Source of the DNA: Opitutaceae bacterium
GTDB taxonomy: Bacteria > Verrucomicrobiota > Verrucomicrobiia > Opitutales > Opitutaceae
NCBI GenBank assembly: GCA_019634615.1
Contig: JAHCAZ010000004.1
Coordinates: 1 to 64,000, forward strand
Length of the DNA stretch: 64,000 nt
Direction of reading: 5' to 3'
Shown: piece by piece, positions 40,908 to 49,090 of the stretch
Position numbering within the stretch: position 1 is the first letter of the stretch
Layout: each line of letters opens with the position of its first letter
Made by a program: the position numbers and the translations under genes
Notes under the pieces: model-generated
Told to the model about the DNA's origin: nothing
Database searches by the model: none
What the model saw: the letters and a program-made list of their open reading frames with translations, nothing else

Positions 40908-40925
40908 CTGAAAGGAACTCCACCC

Positions 40926-42200
40926 GTGTTCGGAATTTTCGCCTCCCCGACGCGCAAGATGCGCGAAAACGCCGCCCACTGGCTGGAGCTTGCCGAGAAA
41001 GTCTATTGCTACCGTCGCGACCTGCTGACGGCCGCCCAGTTGGGGGAATTGCAGAGCCAGACCGCCGCGCTGCAGCGCCTGCTGAAGGACAAGGCGGAGC
41101 CGATGAAGCTCAAGCTGGCCATCGAGTCGCTCGAGGACGTGCTGCGCCGCACCGGCGGCACGCATTACCCGAAGAGTTCGCTGGTCGAGAACGTCGAGTT
41201 CTTCCTCGTCGCCGCGATCGTGATCCTCGGCTTCCGCACGTATTTCATCCAGCCGTTCAAGATCCCGACGAACTCGATGTGGCCGACCTACAACGGCATG
41301 ACGCCGGAGGTCTTCCGCGCCAAGGCCGACGAGCCCGGCTACGTGCACCAGGGCGCACGCCTGCTGGCTTTCGGCGCCCGGCCGCGGCGCGTGGACGCGC
41401 AATCGGACGGCGAGGTCCTGATCCCGCTCATCGGCAACAACGACCGCGCCATCATCCCGTACCGCAATGTCCCGGGCCGAAGCTGGTTCGTTTTCCCGAC
41501 GACCCACAAGGAATACACGCTGCTCGTCGGCAAGGAGCCCGTGACGGTCCGCGTCCCGGCGGATTTCGATTTCGAATGGGCGATCCGCGATGCGTTTTTC
41601 CCGGAGGCCCGCGACAACCATGAACCGGCCGGCGTGGACCTGGCGCATCTGCTGGGCAAACAGGCCAAGGTCCTGCGCGACGGCACCGGCCGGGTTCGCT
41701 TCCTGACCACCGGCAAGCAGGTCAAGGCCGGCGACCGCGTCCTGGCGTTCGACATCCTGACCGGCGACCAGTTGTTCGTGGACCGGATGAGCTACCATTT
41801 CGTCAGACCGACGGTCGGGCAGGGGTTCGTCTTCCGGACCGGCAACATTCCCGGCATCGGCCAGGACCAGTACTACATCAAGCGGCTGGTCGGCGTCCCC
41901 GGCGACGAACTCGAGATCAAGGACTACACGCTTTACCGCAACGGCCGCCCGATCACCGGCGCCGATGCGTTCACGCAGAACGGAAAACGCACCGGCAACT
42001 ACGTCGGCTACCGCAACGAGCACGCGCTGACCGAGGGCCACGTGATGAAAGTCCCGCCGGAAAGCTACCTCGCGCTCGGCGACAACTCCGCCAACAGCCA
42101 GGACGGACGCTACTGGGGTTACGTTCCAGCCCGCGACGCCATCGGGCGTCCGTTGTTCATTTATTACCCGTTTACAAGGCATTGGGGCCCAGCACGTTGA
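40926..42200 (+). CDS. lepB: Signal peptidase I
   Basis: Inner-membrane serine protease that removes signal peptides. At 424 residues it is longer than the usual 250-320. An N-terminal cytoplasmic helical region (about 1-80) precedes the transmembrane helix (about 92-110, FFLVAAIVILGFRTYFI). The catalytic Ser is in IPTNSMWPT and the Lys in YYIKRLVGVPGDE; the C-terminal box is LGDNSANSQDGRYWGYVP. An inserted region of about 150 residues lies between the Ser and Lys boxes. It is the last backbone gene before the Tn7-like island. Confidence 0.93.
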   Translation: MFGIFASPTRKMRENAAHWLELAEKVYCYRRDLLTAAQLGELQSQTAALQRLLKDKAEPMKLKLAIESLEDVLRRTGGTHYPKSSLVENVEFFLVAAIVILGFRTYFIQPFKIPTNSMWPTYNGMTPEVFRAKADEPGYVHQGARLLAFGARPRRVDAQSDGEVLIPLIGNNDRAIIPYRNVPGRSWFVFPTTHKEYTLLVGKEPVTVRVPADFDFEWAIRDAFFPEARDNHEPAGVDLAHLLGKQAKVLRDGTGRVRFLTTGKQVKAGDRVLAFDILTGDQLFVDRMSYHFVRPTVGQGFVFRTGNIPGIGQDQYYIKRLVGVPGDELEIKDYTLYRNGRPITGADAFTQNGKRTGNYVGYRNEHALTEGHVMKVPPESYLALGDNSANSQDGRYWGYVPARDAIGRPLFIYYPFTRHWGPAR

Positions 42201-42231
42201 TTGCGTGTCTGAACGCACAATAAGCATTATG

Positions 42232-42454
42232 TATAATATAGGTTCGAAGCGAAAATGACTTCTCGGACTGAAAACGGAAGCAATTGTTGCGTGTTTTAGG
42301 AACCAAAACCTTCGGGTTTTGGGATTTACCCTCCCCTAAGGGGTTCATAATCAGGAAGGAAAACCTTCGGGTTGCCTTCCTCTACTTGCAACAGGAAGCA
42401 ATTCTTCCGTTTCGTCTCACAGAGGGCCGGGTCCTACAAACGGCACCCGGCCCT
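42232..42454 (+). ncRNA. Candidate structured RNA: six stem-loops, two TTCG tetraloops
   Basis: The 256-bp lepB-tniQ gap holds no plausible gene but a chain of hairpins. These are 42271-42297 (AAAAC/GTTTT and GCAA/TTGC), 42303-42322 (perfect CCAAAACC-TTCG-GGTTTTGG), 42333-42343 (CCCC/GGGG), 42353-42381 (AGGAAGG/CCTTCCT over AACC-TTCG-GGTT), 42394-42408 (GGAAG/CTTCC), and 42423-42454 (perfect 10-bp AGGGCCGGGT/ACCCGGCCCT). A perfect TATAAT lies at 42232-42237, with only a weak -35. It may be an RNA gene, a transcription end, or transposon-end DNA structure. Confidence 0.4.
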
Positions 42455-42456
42455 TA

Positions 42457-43722
42457 TCAATTTAGACGGGGCCCAAACATCTTGGCCCCGACCTCACCAA
42501 CCTCACGTTGGTGAACCCACTCAACCACCAAGCCACCCTCTGCTGGCTTAACCAAGACAACGGGCAACGGAGTCTCTGGCACCATCTGGATCACTCGGCT
42601 GAGATTCTTCGTCCGCTGGACAATCGAATAACAAAAGACGAAAGACGCCTCCAAAACCGCTCGGAAGACCAGTTCATTCGCGGCTGCGAGATCCGCAGCG
42701 TGATAACCGGACGGCACCAACACCGTCCGAAAATGGGCCATCAGCACGGATTCGACGCTTTCGCCATCCCGGCCATCTGCCAGCGATGCAGTCGAATGGG
42801 CAGATTCCCAGAAGCACCGCCAAACGACGAAGGCCAGATCCCCCTGAGCCGGCGAACGCATCCCCTGAAAAGTCGAAAGCCACCTATCGAAACCTTCGGT
42901 CGGGATGCGAAGGCGATTGCCTATCTCCTCAAGCATCGATCGGTACACGCGCTTGGCACAAAAAGGAGCCCTATCTGGTTCAGTCTTCAAGACTCGCCGC
43001 CCACCCCAATAGCCATGGAGTGGTCGCCGCAACCCGCGGGGCGTAAAAACACCCGAGATCTCCGGCAGCCCTAGCCTCGCCCATCGCTCGTCATCGGCTC
43101 CCTGTACCCACCGCCGAAGCGGTGCGCCAGAGTTGGTGAACCTAATCGTCCGCTCAACGGTAGCAGCAGCCCAGCGCACTGCATCCTCGAAGCACTTTTC
43201 GCCAGGATGCGCGGTAAAACGCAGCTGCTTGGGGTCCCAAAGCCGACGGTCACACCGACTACACTTGAACGTCCGCGACGTTGCCGTCGGCCAACGATAG
43301 TCGATGACGGCACCGCAGGCACAGCGGTCCAACAGAGGTACGCCATGGTGTGGACATCGCGAGAACAGCGGAAACTGAAACAAGACCGAGTGAAACCCCT
43401 CCGCAGAACAAGCGGGGCAATAACGCAGGTGCGGGAACGCGAGGTCATGCAGCAGCGCCGTATCACTCGACAGGCATAGCCCGGTACCGTCCCTCAAGAC
43501 CTGCGCGGAAATCCCCGTGAACTGAGAAAACCGATCAAAATCAAACTTCAGCCCAGTGATCAGGAAATTGGGCATCGCCCCTGAATTTCCCTTATTCACG
43601 GACCGATAGACGCGAACCCCAGACATCGAGTTCGCCCAGCAAACCTTCGAGCCCATGCACCACAGCGACTCCGTAACCCGGAACCGGCCCCCAAAGCCAG
43701 CCAACCTAAAATTGGAGCTCAC
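42457..43722 (-). CDS. tniQ: TniQ/TnsD-family target-selection protein
   Basis: A 421-residue protein that in Tn7-like elements recognises the insertion site and recruits TnsC. The family's zinc-binding region is visible at about 100-165: RYCPACSAEG, a downstream CPHH, CACG and CSRCDRRLW. The C-terminal half is helical and basic. It starts at a GTG (43722) overlapping the tnsC stop (GTGA). It is short compared with Tn7 TnsD (508 residues) and close in size to the TniQ of type I-F3 CRISPR-associated elements. The target may be the lepB-malQ gap. Confidence 0.85.
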   Translation of the reverse strand: MSSNFRLAGFGGRFRVTESLWCMGSKVCWANSMSGVRVYRSVNKGNSGAMPNFLITGLKFDFDRFSQFTGISAQVLRDGTGLCLSSDTALLHDLAFPHLRYCPACSAEGFHSVLFQFPLFSRCPHHGVPLLDRCACGAVIDYRWPTATSRTFKCSRCDRRLWDPKQLRFTAHPGEKCFEDAVRWAAATVERTIRFTNSGAPLRRWVQGADDERWARLGLPEISGVFTPRGLRRPLHGYWGGRRVLKTEPDRAPFCAKRVYRSMLEEIGNRLRIPTEGFDRWLSTFQGMRSPAQGDLAFVVWRCFWESAHSTASLADGRDGESVESVLMAHFRTVLVPSGYHAADLAAANELVFRAVLEASFVFCYSIVQRTKNLSRVIQMVPETPLPVVLVKPAEGGLVVEWVHQREVGEVGAKMFGPRLN

Positions 43723-44654
43723 GCCGGCAGGCCGTCTAACGTGAGTTTGACCTTCAAGTAGCCGGTATCAGTCACGATATCCTTGAACTGCTCCAAATCA
43801 CTGGGGACCCCATCATTCAGCACCTGCCTAACGGCACGAATGAAGTAAGCCATCGGCACCTCGAAGTCCTGCATCGGCGCCACCTGCTTGAAACCCTGCC
43901 GGAAAAGATCCGCCTGCTTCTCAAGTCTGCCCCCCGAGCCATACCACTCCGGCAGGTAAAACTCGGTGATCGAGCCCTTCCCCTGCAAGAGGCTGCGATC
44001 GACATCAAACCGGCGCAGACACCGCTGAAAATGACTCAGGGTCCGCAAGCCCGTGAGTCGATGCTCGTTCGCGAAAAAACGCGAACGCACATGCTCATGG
44101 CGCTTCCCTGCGAGCTCCTGGATCCACTCCCGGAGATGGTACGAGCCCACCAAAAACAAGATCAGCTCAAACCCATCCTTGTTGAGGGCATTAAACAGAT
44201 CCGCGAACCAGCCCAATTCCACCAAGACCAGGATTTGGGCTTCATCGACAAACAAAATGAGGCGCCCGGACGGACTACTCCGCGCCAAGCCCTTCACGTA
44301 CTCATAAACCAAGTGGCGCTTCACGGATGGCGAGGACCTCAGCCCAGCGGCCTGATGGCCGAACTCCTGAAGCAGCCAGTCCCAAAACCCACCCTCGGAC
44401 ATTACGAGGCGATCCCGCGCCACCACCCACGCAGTCCCAGATTCAATCGGGCTGCGCGGCCCTTGAAACTGCTTCAGCTCCTCGACCATCAGCTCGATCG
44501 TCTTCGTCTTCCCGGTCCGGGTCGGAGCATAAAGCACCCCACCCGTGTGCCCGCCCATGATCAAACGCGTCGCCCACTCATACGCGTCCATCATCATCGG
44601 CGTGGAAAACGCCGTATTCCAGAGCTTCGTCTCATCAATTTGGCTCATGCCCAT
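43719..44654 (-). CDS. tnsC: TnsC/TniB-like AAA+ ATPase
   Basis: The 311-residue regulator that links the target-selection protein to the transposase. Walker A is APTRTGKTKT, Walker B LILFVDEAQILV and sensor-1 FLVGSYHL. The size matches TniB and short TnsC proteins rather than Tn7 TnsC (555 residues). It starts 3 bp after the tnsB stop, and its end overlaps the tniQ start, so the four tns genes are translated as a chain. Confidence 0.9.
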   Translation of the reverse strand: MGMSQIDETKLWNTAFSTPMMMDAYEWATRLIMGGHTGGVLYAPTRTGKTKTIELMVEELKQFQGPRSPIESGTAWVVARDRLVMSEGGFWDWLLQEFGHQAAGLRSSPSVKRHLVYEYVKGLARSSPSGRLILFVDEAQILVLVELGWFADLFNALNKDGFELILFLVGSYHLREWIQELAGKRHEHVRSRFFANEHRLTGLRTLSHFQRCLRRFDVDRSLLQGKGSITEFYLPEWYGSGGRLEKQADLFRQGFKQVAPMQDFEVPMAYFIRAVRQVLNDGVPSDLEQFKDIVTDTGYLKVKLTLDGLPA

Positions 44655-44657
44655 AAA

Positions 44658-46526
44658 TCACCAATCGCCGCTCGCCTTCATCTTGTTGACGACTCGCTGA
44701 CGACGCTTCGGAGCCGGCACGGCCGGAACCTCCGAGTCCTCCGTCGGAACCTTGGCCTCCTTCTCAAGCCGGGCTAGAGCCAAGGCTTCCCGCTTGTTGG
44801 CCGGAGCACTGGAAACCAACGAATCACGTAAGACCTCCGTCGGCGTTCGCCCCTCAGTCGGATGCATAACCTCGCCGCGCTTACGCTTAGCCACAAAATT
44901 CACCCGGGCATCCAAGCTATGCGGCGCATGCCAAATCCCACGGGCCCGCAGGGTATCGATCTCGGAACCATCCTTCGCATACAGCTTCGCCAAATGGGCC
45001 TCCGTCGGATTCACGACCAAGATGCATTCCTCGCCGGCGCGACTCCGCATAGCCGAGAGCCGAGGCCCCATGTAGTCCGCATACTGGTAGCGCACTAACG
45101 GCATGCGCCCCGACGCTACGTCACAGGCAATGCGGACAACCACCTGCTTCTCCGCGAGGGCAAAACCCTCACGCAACCCAACCGGGAGCTGGCGCAGCAC
45201 CAGATTGTCGTCACGAACCCAGTTCTCAAACGCCTCAATCGGCGACCGACCCTTCAAAGAATTGAGCGGGTTCGTATTGAACCTCGCCACCAACATTTCG
45301 AGCAGCTGGTTGATGTGCTCGACCTCCAGCCTCAAAGCCACCGACGCAGCCTCCGGTTCAACCCGCCTCGTATCCCGAGGCCCAGTCCCCGTCGTACTGG
45401 CCAGCTTGCGAAACTCCCGGGCCAGATACGAATGCCAGCTCTCAATATCGCCGCGGGCTTTCGGCCGGCCAACGATACCAAACTGAACCGCACAACCTAA
45501 GCGCTCAGTGATCGCCCGGCGGTTCCCCTCCGAGAGATGAGCCTTAGAATTGTCCAACATCACCAAGGACGGAAGCGCCCATGCGCATCCGTCCAACTCC
45601 GACGAAAAACAGGACCGCGGGGGATACTGGAACCCGGGCACCGTGAACTCCATCCGCTGATGCGGACGGATTGACGCCTCCAGCGCCTCCAAGAAGTCGA
45701 GCGCATTGGGCTCCATCTTCAAAACCGCCCGGCAAACCACGATGTCCTTCGATCCACGCCTTCGGCCGCTGATCACCTTGAACCGCGCCATCGGCAACCA
45801 CTTCTTCGACCCATTACGCTGGGGCACCCCAATCGTCACAAACGTGTCGATCGTGTACTCGTCAAAGACCCAGATGGTATGAGGATCGATCGACGTCGTA
45901 GCGGCACCCCACCCTCCGTCGAAATTCCTCGCAGCATCCGCACCAAACTTTTCCTTCACGAAGGCCCTCCCATGCGCATCCAAAAGCTGCTGGCGCCAGC
46001 GGGCCAATGAACGAATCCCGCCCTCCGCGGCGTTCAAGGGATACATCGTCGCCGTAAACCCAGCCTCGCGGCAAAGCTGCAACAAACGATTCCGGAGGTC
46101 GGTCAAGCCGACCCGCGCAGGGAAAGCCAACCGATTGCCACGCCGCAGCGCGAAATCACGCATCGCCTCCTCGATCCGAGGATTCTCACGAAAGAGTTGG
46201 CTCAGGAGCCCAGCCGTACCGGCACCAAAGGCTCGCCGCACATACTTGGCGACTCGGAAATACGGCAGGCAGGCGCGAAATCCGACCAAGCGACCATCAC
46301 CATGGTCGAACGTACACCGTCGCACCAGCCGGTATAAAGAATCTGCGGAAATCCCGCCTAACTCGCACGCGACCTTCAGGTCGCGATGCTCCAGATAGTG
46401 CAGGATCGCATCGCGCTTCCGCCCGTAACGCAAAACAGAGTCTCCCTCCAGTTGAGCATCATTTACCGTTGGCCAGGTCGAGACATCGAGACGCCGAGCG
46501 TCAATCCGTTGCAGGAAGGCCCCCAT
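44658..46526 (-). CDS. tnsB: TnsB DDE transposase
   Basis: A 622-residue retroviral-integrase-fold transposase that binds the ends and joins the 3' strands to target. The N-terminal part has helix-turn-helix DNA-binding regions (about 30-160). The catalytic core shows the triad: Asp in WVFDEYTID, Asp in LVMLDNSKAH and Glu in RGDIESWHSYL. A basic beta-barrel and C-terminal tail (about 480-622, rich in Lys/Arg) follow, where TnsB normally contacts TnsC. Its start shares one base with the tnsA stop (TGATG). Confidence 0.93.
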   Translation of the reverse strand: MGAFLQRIDARRLDVSTWPTVNDAQLEGDSVLRYGRKRDAILHYLEHRDLKVACELGGISADSLYRLVRRCTFDHGDGRLVGFRACLPYFRVAKYVRRAFGAGTAGLLSQLFRENPRIEEAMRDFALRRGNRLAFPARVGLTDLRNRLLQLCREAGFTATMYPLNAAEGGIRSLARWRQQLLDAHGRAFVKEKFGADAARNFDGGWGAATTSIDPHTIWVFDEYTIDTFVTIGVPQRNGSKKWLPMARFKVISGRRRGSKDIVVCRAVLKMEPNALDFLEALEASIRPHQRMEFTVPGFQYPPRSCFSSELDGCAWALPSLVMLDNSKAHLSEGNRRAITERLGCAVQFGIVGRPKARGDIESWHSYLAREFRKLASTTGTGPRDTRRVEPEAASVALRLEVEHINQLLEMLVARFNTNPLNSLKGRSPIEAFENWVRDDNLVLRQLPVGLREGFALAEKQVVVRIACDVASGRMPLVRYQYADYMGPRLSAMRSRAGEECILVVNPTEAHLAKLYAKDGSEIDTLRARGIWHAPHSLDARVNFVAKRKRGEVMHPTEGRTPTEVLRDSLVSSAPANKREALALARLEKEAKVPTEDSEVPAVPAPKRRQRVVNKMKASGDW

Positions 46527-47182
46527 CAGCCAACCCTCCTCACCAACGTACCCTGCCCAAACTTCTTGTCTTTGATGTCAGGCAGGAGAACGCGCCCGGC
46601 CAGATACGCCCGGACGATCACCGAAACGACCTCACCGGCGGTGAAGCCAGTCTTTCTGACCAGCACCTCAATCGATTGGTCCTTATCCTGATCCGCCACC
46701 TGCCCCATCACGGGCACCCGCACCTCCTCCGGCACCGCATGCAGCGGCCGGGCCCATGGCAACAGTGCGTGGCAGTTCTCCAAGTGAACCACGTTCACGC
46801 GAATCACATCCTCGGTTAAAACCTCGTACCCATAGCCCTGCTGGGACGCCCAGGCTCGCTGCACCGCAAACTGCGTCCGCGACGACTCCACCTGATCCTT
46901 AAACTTTACCTCGTTCACCACGACGCGGCCGTCTCGGTACCGGACCACCGAGTCCAGAATCGTCTTGCGGCTCTCACCCTCGACCTCGGCTTCAACCGCC
47001 ACCTGCACGCTGTAGGTCTCCACCTCAGGATCACACTCGACGAGCACATAGTGCTCGAACTCCAACGAACTGGAGGCGACGAGCCGCTGCTCCAGACGCG
47101 GAGAATAAAACTCCCAACGGGTACCACGCCGACTGTGACCCATCACGGGGGAACTAGGAAAAAGGGAACCCGACATTTCCAT
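46526..47182 (-). CDS. tnsA: TnsA endonuclease
   Basis: The 5'-strand nuclease that makes Tn7-like transposition cut-and-paste. The restriction-enzyme-like core is visible: FEHYVLVECDPEVETYSVQ, the catalytic Asp in ILDSVVRY and the ExK pair in VNEVKFKDQ. A C-terminal winged-helix-like part (about 150-218) follows. The ATG at 47182 was chosen; a TTG at 47200 is in frame but directly abuts the divergent gene's ATG at 47201. Having an intact TnsA predicts simple insertions rather than cointegrates. Confidence 0.9.
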   Translation of the reverse strand: MEMSGSLFPSSPVMGHSRRGTRWEFYSPRLEQRLVASSSLEFEHYVLVECDPEVETYSVQVAVEAEVEGESRKTILDSVVRYRDGRVVVNEVKFKDQVESSRTQFAVQRAWASQQGYGYEVLTEDVIRVNVVHLENCHALLPWARPLHAVPEEVRVPVMGQVADQDKDQSIEVLVRKTGFTAGEVVSVIVRAYLAGRVLLPDIKDKKFGQGTLVRRVG

Positions 47183-47200
47183 CTCAACTACTAATCGCAA

Positions 47201-47848
47201 ATGTCCGAAAAATCCTACACGAAATTTTCGGTTTCATTGCGTTCAAAAAACGCAAACGAAGACCTATCGGACTTTTGCTCTCCGGACCCCGTCAAACGAG
47301 CCAAAGCGTGGGCGAGCCTCTACCAAGCTAAAGGGACAAAAATCGCCGCCAATATCCGACGCCACGCACCCTGGCTCACCCGCGAGGAAGCCCGATCCCT
47401 CGTCAACGACGCGTTCATCAACGTCCAAAAATATACACCAGACCCCGCACGGGAATCGAACCCCATCAGCATGGTCTCGTCATTCGCGAGGCGCCGGGCC
47501 TACAGCCTCTACCGAAGGAAAAAGGCAAAGAAGCGGAACCAACCGACGCTGCCGCTCGACACGGTCCAACCGTCGCCCGAAACTGACCTCGGCGTCCCCT
47601 GCTCCTACCCAGAACCCTTCCTACCGGTCGAAATCCGCATCCGCATCGCCGACTACCCCCGTCTCCAGCGAATCATCGCCGCCGAACTCATCGCCTCCCC
47701 TGACAGCACCCTCGGCGAAATCGCCCGGGCAATCACCCCAACCCTCGGCCGCCGGCCCACCGAAGCGGTCGTCAGCCGCTCACAGGCTGTCATCCGCAAG
47801 AAACTCAAACCGTTCTCCAGGGTCATCCGCCGAGAACTAAGTCAGTAA
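47201..47848 (+). CDS. Sigma-70-like DNA-binding regulator of the transposon
   Basis: A 215-residue protein. Residues about 35-110 resemble sigma-70 region 2: TREEARSLVNDAFINVQKYT then SMVSSFARRRAYSLYRRKKA, the last a basic helix. A second part (about 165-205, STLGEIARAITPTLGRRPTE) looks like a weak region-4 helix-turn-helix. It starts at 47201, 18 bp from and divergent to tnsA, a placement typical of transposon regulators. Its last 54 bases are duplicated at 50273-50326. Identification as a sigma factor is tentative. Confidence 0.5.
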   Translation: MSEKSYTKFSVSLRSKNANEDLSDFCSPDPVKRAKAWASLYQAKGTKIAANIRRHAPWLTREEARSLVNDAFINVQKYTPDPARESNPISMVSSFARRRAYSLYRRKKAKKRNQPTLPLDTVQPSPETDLGVPCSYPEPFLPVEIRIRIADYPRLQRIIAAELIASPDSTLGEIARAITPTLGRRPTEAVVSRSQAVIRKKLKPFSRVIRRELSQ

Positions 47849-47912
47849 GCCCATACCAAACGTGGCCCCCGGCAGGCTTCGCCTGCCTCGGCCACCCACA
47901 AGCCCACCTCTC
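47795..47912 (+). repeat. 118-bp direct repeat, copy 1
   Basis: These bases match 50273-50390 with only about four differences. The repeat covers the 3' end of the sigma-like gene, its stop region and the palindrome GTGGCC...GGCCAC (47862-47895). Confidence 0.9.
47862..47895 (+). repeat. Nested palindrome GTGGCC-GGCAGGC-TTC-GCCTGCC-GGCCAC, copy A
   Basis: Outer arms GTGGCC (47862) and GGCCAC (47890) enclose an inner perfect hairpin GGCAGGC-TTC-GCCTGCC. Further copies are at 48927-48960 and 50340-50373. All three stand downstream of cargo genes and could be terminators or recombination sites. Confidence 0.85.
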
Positions 47913-47962
47913 CGAAGGCTTGCGCCATCATGCGCATACCCCCATCTTAGGCCCGATATACA

Positions 47963-48298
47963 ATGAAAACCAAAGCAGAAGCCCACGCCCCAGAGCTAAG
48001 CACGCTCCAAGCTTCGCTAAAGCCAGCATGCCTGAAGCATGGCATCAAGGGCGTTGAGATCTTTGGCTCGGTCGCCCGCGGTGAAGCCGGACCTGACAGT
48101 GACCTCGACCTAATCATCGAATTTCAAGACCCAGACAGACAACTGAACTTCTCAGACCTTCTGGCCATTCAAGAAGACTTCTCAACTGCCGCAGGCATGG
48201 AGGTCCAAATACTCACCAAAGAAGATTACCTCAGGATCAAAAACCCATTTTTCTTGATCAGTGTAGACGAAGATCGTCGAGAGCTCCTTCGTCTTTAG
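47963..48298 (+). CDS. MntA-like nucleotidyltransferase antitoxin
   Basis: A 111-residue minimal nucleotidyltransferase. The signature GSVARGEAGPDSDLDLIIEF fits the MNT pattern GSxxRGxxxxxSDxDL. In known HepT-MntA pairs the MNT protein AMPylates a Tyr of the HEPN toxin, neutralising it. The next gene, 2 bp downstream, encodes exactly such a HEPN protein. The ATG at 47963 has a TATACA-like sequence directly before it. Confidence 0.88.
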   Translation: MKTKAEAHAPELSTLQASLKPACLKHGIKGVEIFGSVARGEAGPDSDLDLIIEFQDPDRQLNFSDLLAIQEDFSTAAGMEVQILTKEDYLRIKNPFFLISVDEDRRELLRL

Positions 48299-48300
48299 CC

Positions 48301-48852
48301 ATGGGTCAAATTTTCGAATACAAAGTTCTCTTTGACCTGCTTAACTCAGCAATCGTCGCAAGACAGCACATAGAAAAGTTGAGCGAAGAGGAGTTCAGAG
48401 ACAGCGCTTTGGTGCAGGACGCAGTCGCGATGCGGCTCGCTGCAATGGGAGAATCGATTTCGGCGATCGGTGATTCAACCAAAGCCCACCTAAAAGGCAT
48501 CCCCTTCCATAAGATCAGGGCCGTACGAAACGTCATCGCCCACAGCTACGAAGACGTAAACACCAAGATCATCTGGGACATCGCCAAGAACCACCTACCA
48601 GAAGTCATCGAAGAACTGACCAATTTCCTCGCCCTCAACACCGACTTCGAAAAAATTACAGCCAAGGTCCACTCCGGACCTCCGCTTGAGTTGCTCGCCT
48701 TCGCGAGCCAAAAAGGTTCTGCCTTAAACGTAATTCTCGATCGGGCAATCAGGCTAAATATCGCTAGTGCCCAAGAATTAAAGGCGACGCTCGAAGCCTT
48801 TTACGCCACTTTGAAGAATAAGGACGGAAGTAACCCCGAAATATCTCGGTAG
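48301..48852 (+). CDS. HepT-like HEPN toxin with C-terminal extension
   Basis: A 183-residue protein. Residues 1-115 are a HepT/DUF86-type HEPN domain with the catalytic motif RAVRNVIAHSYEDV, which has both the RX4H RNase motif (RNVIAH) and the Tyr two residues after the His that is the AMPylation site in related systems (HXY). About 65 extra C-terminal residues (from NTDFEKITAKVHSG) are not part of the normal domain. It forms a toxin-antitoxin pair with the upstream MNT gene. Confidence 0.87.
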   Translation: MGQIFEYKVLFDLLNSAIVARQHIEKLSEEEFRDSALVQDAVAMRLAAMGESISAIGDSTKAHLKGIPFHKIRAVRNVIAHSYEDVNTKIIWDIAKNHLPEVIEELTNFLALNTDFEKITAKVHSGPPLELLAFASQKGSALNVILDRAIRLNIASAQELKATLEAFYATLKNKDGSNPEISR

Positions 48853-48860
48853 TAGACTGA

Positions 48861-48927
48861 GTGCCCCGCCCTCCCAGACGATCCTTTGGACTCGATGAGC
48901 AGCAGATCAGTCTGCTCATCGAGCTCG
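48861..48927 (+). pseudogene. 67-bp duplicated 5' fragment of the tandem-HTH gene
   Basis: Bases 48861-48927 match 52611-52677, the first 67 bases of the tandem-HTH gene, with one difference, then diverge into palindrome copy B. The segment includes a perfect 10-bp hairpin (CGATGAGCAG/CTGCTCATCG, 48893-48921). It is a fragment, not a gene. The rest of the 238-bp gap up to 49090 shows no supportable gene. Confidence 0.8.
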
Positions 48928-48960
48928 TGGCCCCCAGCAGGCTTCGCCTGCCTCGGCCAC
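48927..48960 (+). repeat. Nested palindrome GTGGCC...GGCCAC, copy B
   Basis: Same structure as 47862-47895 with one G-to-A change (GTGGCCCCCAGCAGGC). It directly joins the duplicated HTH-gene fragment. Confidence 0.85.
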
Positions 48961-49090
48961 CCCACAACCACACTTCCAAAATCGGGAACTCCTACTTAAC
49001 CAATACCTCCGACTTAGGAGAAACCGGCCTACGAGGCACTCGGCAGGCCTTGCCCTCCGAGGACTTTTCACCCATCATTACAGCACGACC

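Noticed and set aside
42284..42514. 76-codon open frame on the plus strand between lepB and tniQ
   Set aside because: It starts at a TTG without a ribosome site, runs through perfect hairpins and into tniQ on the other strand, and has no protein-like features.
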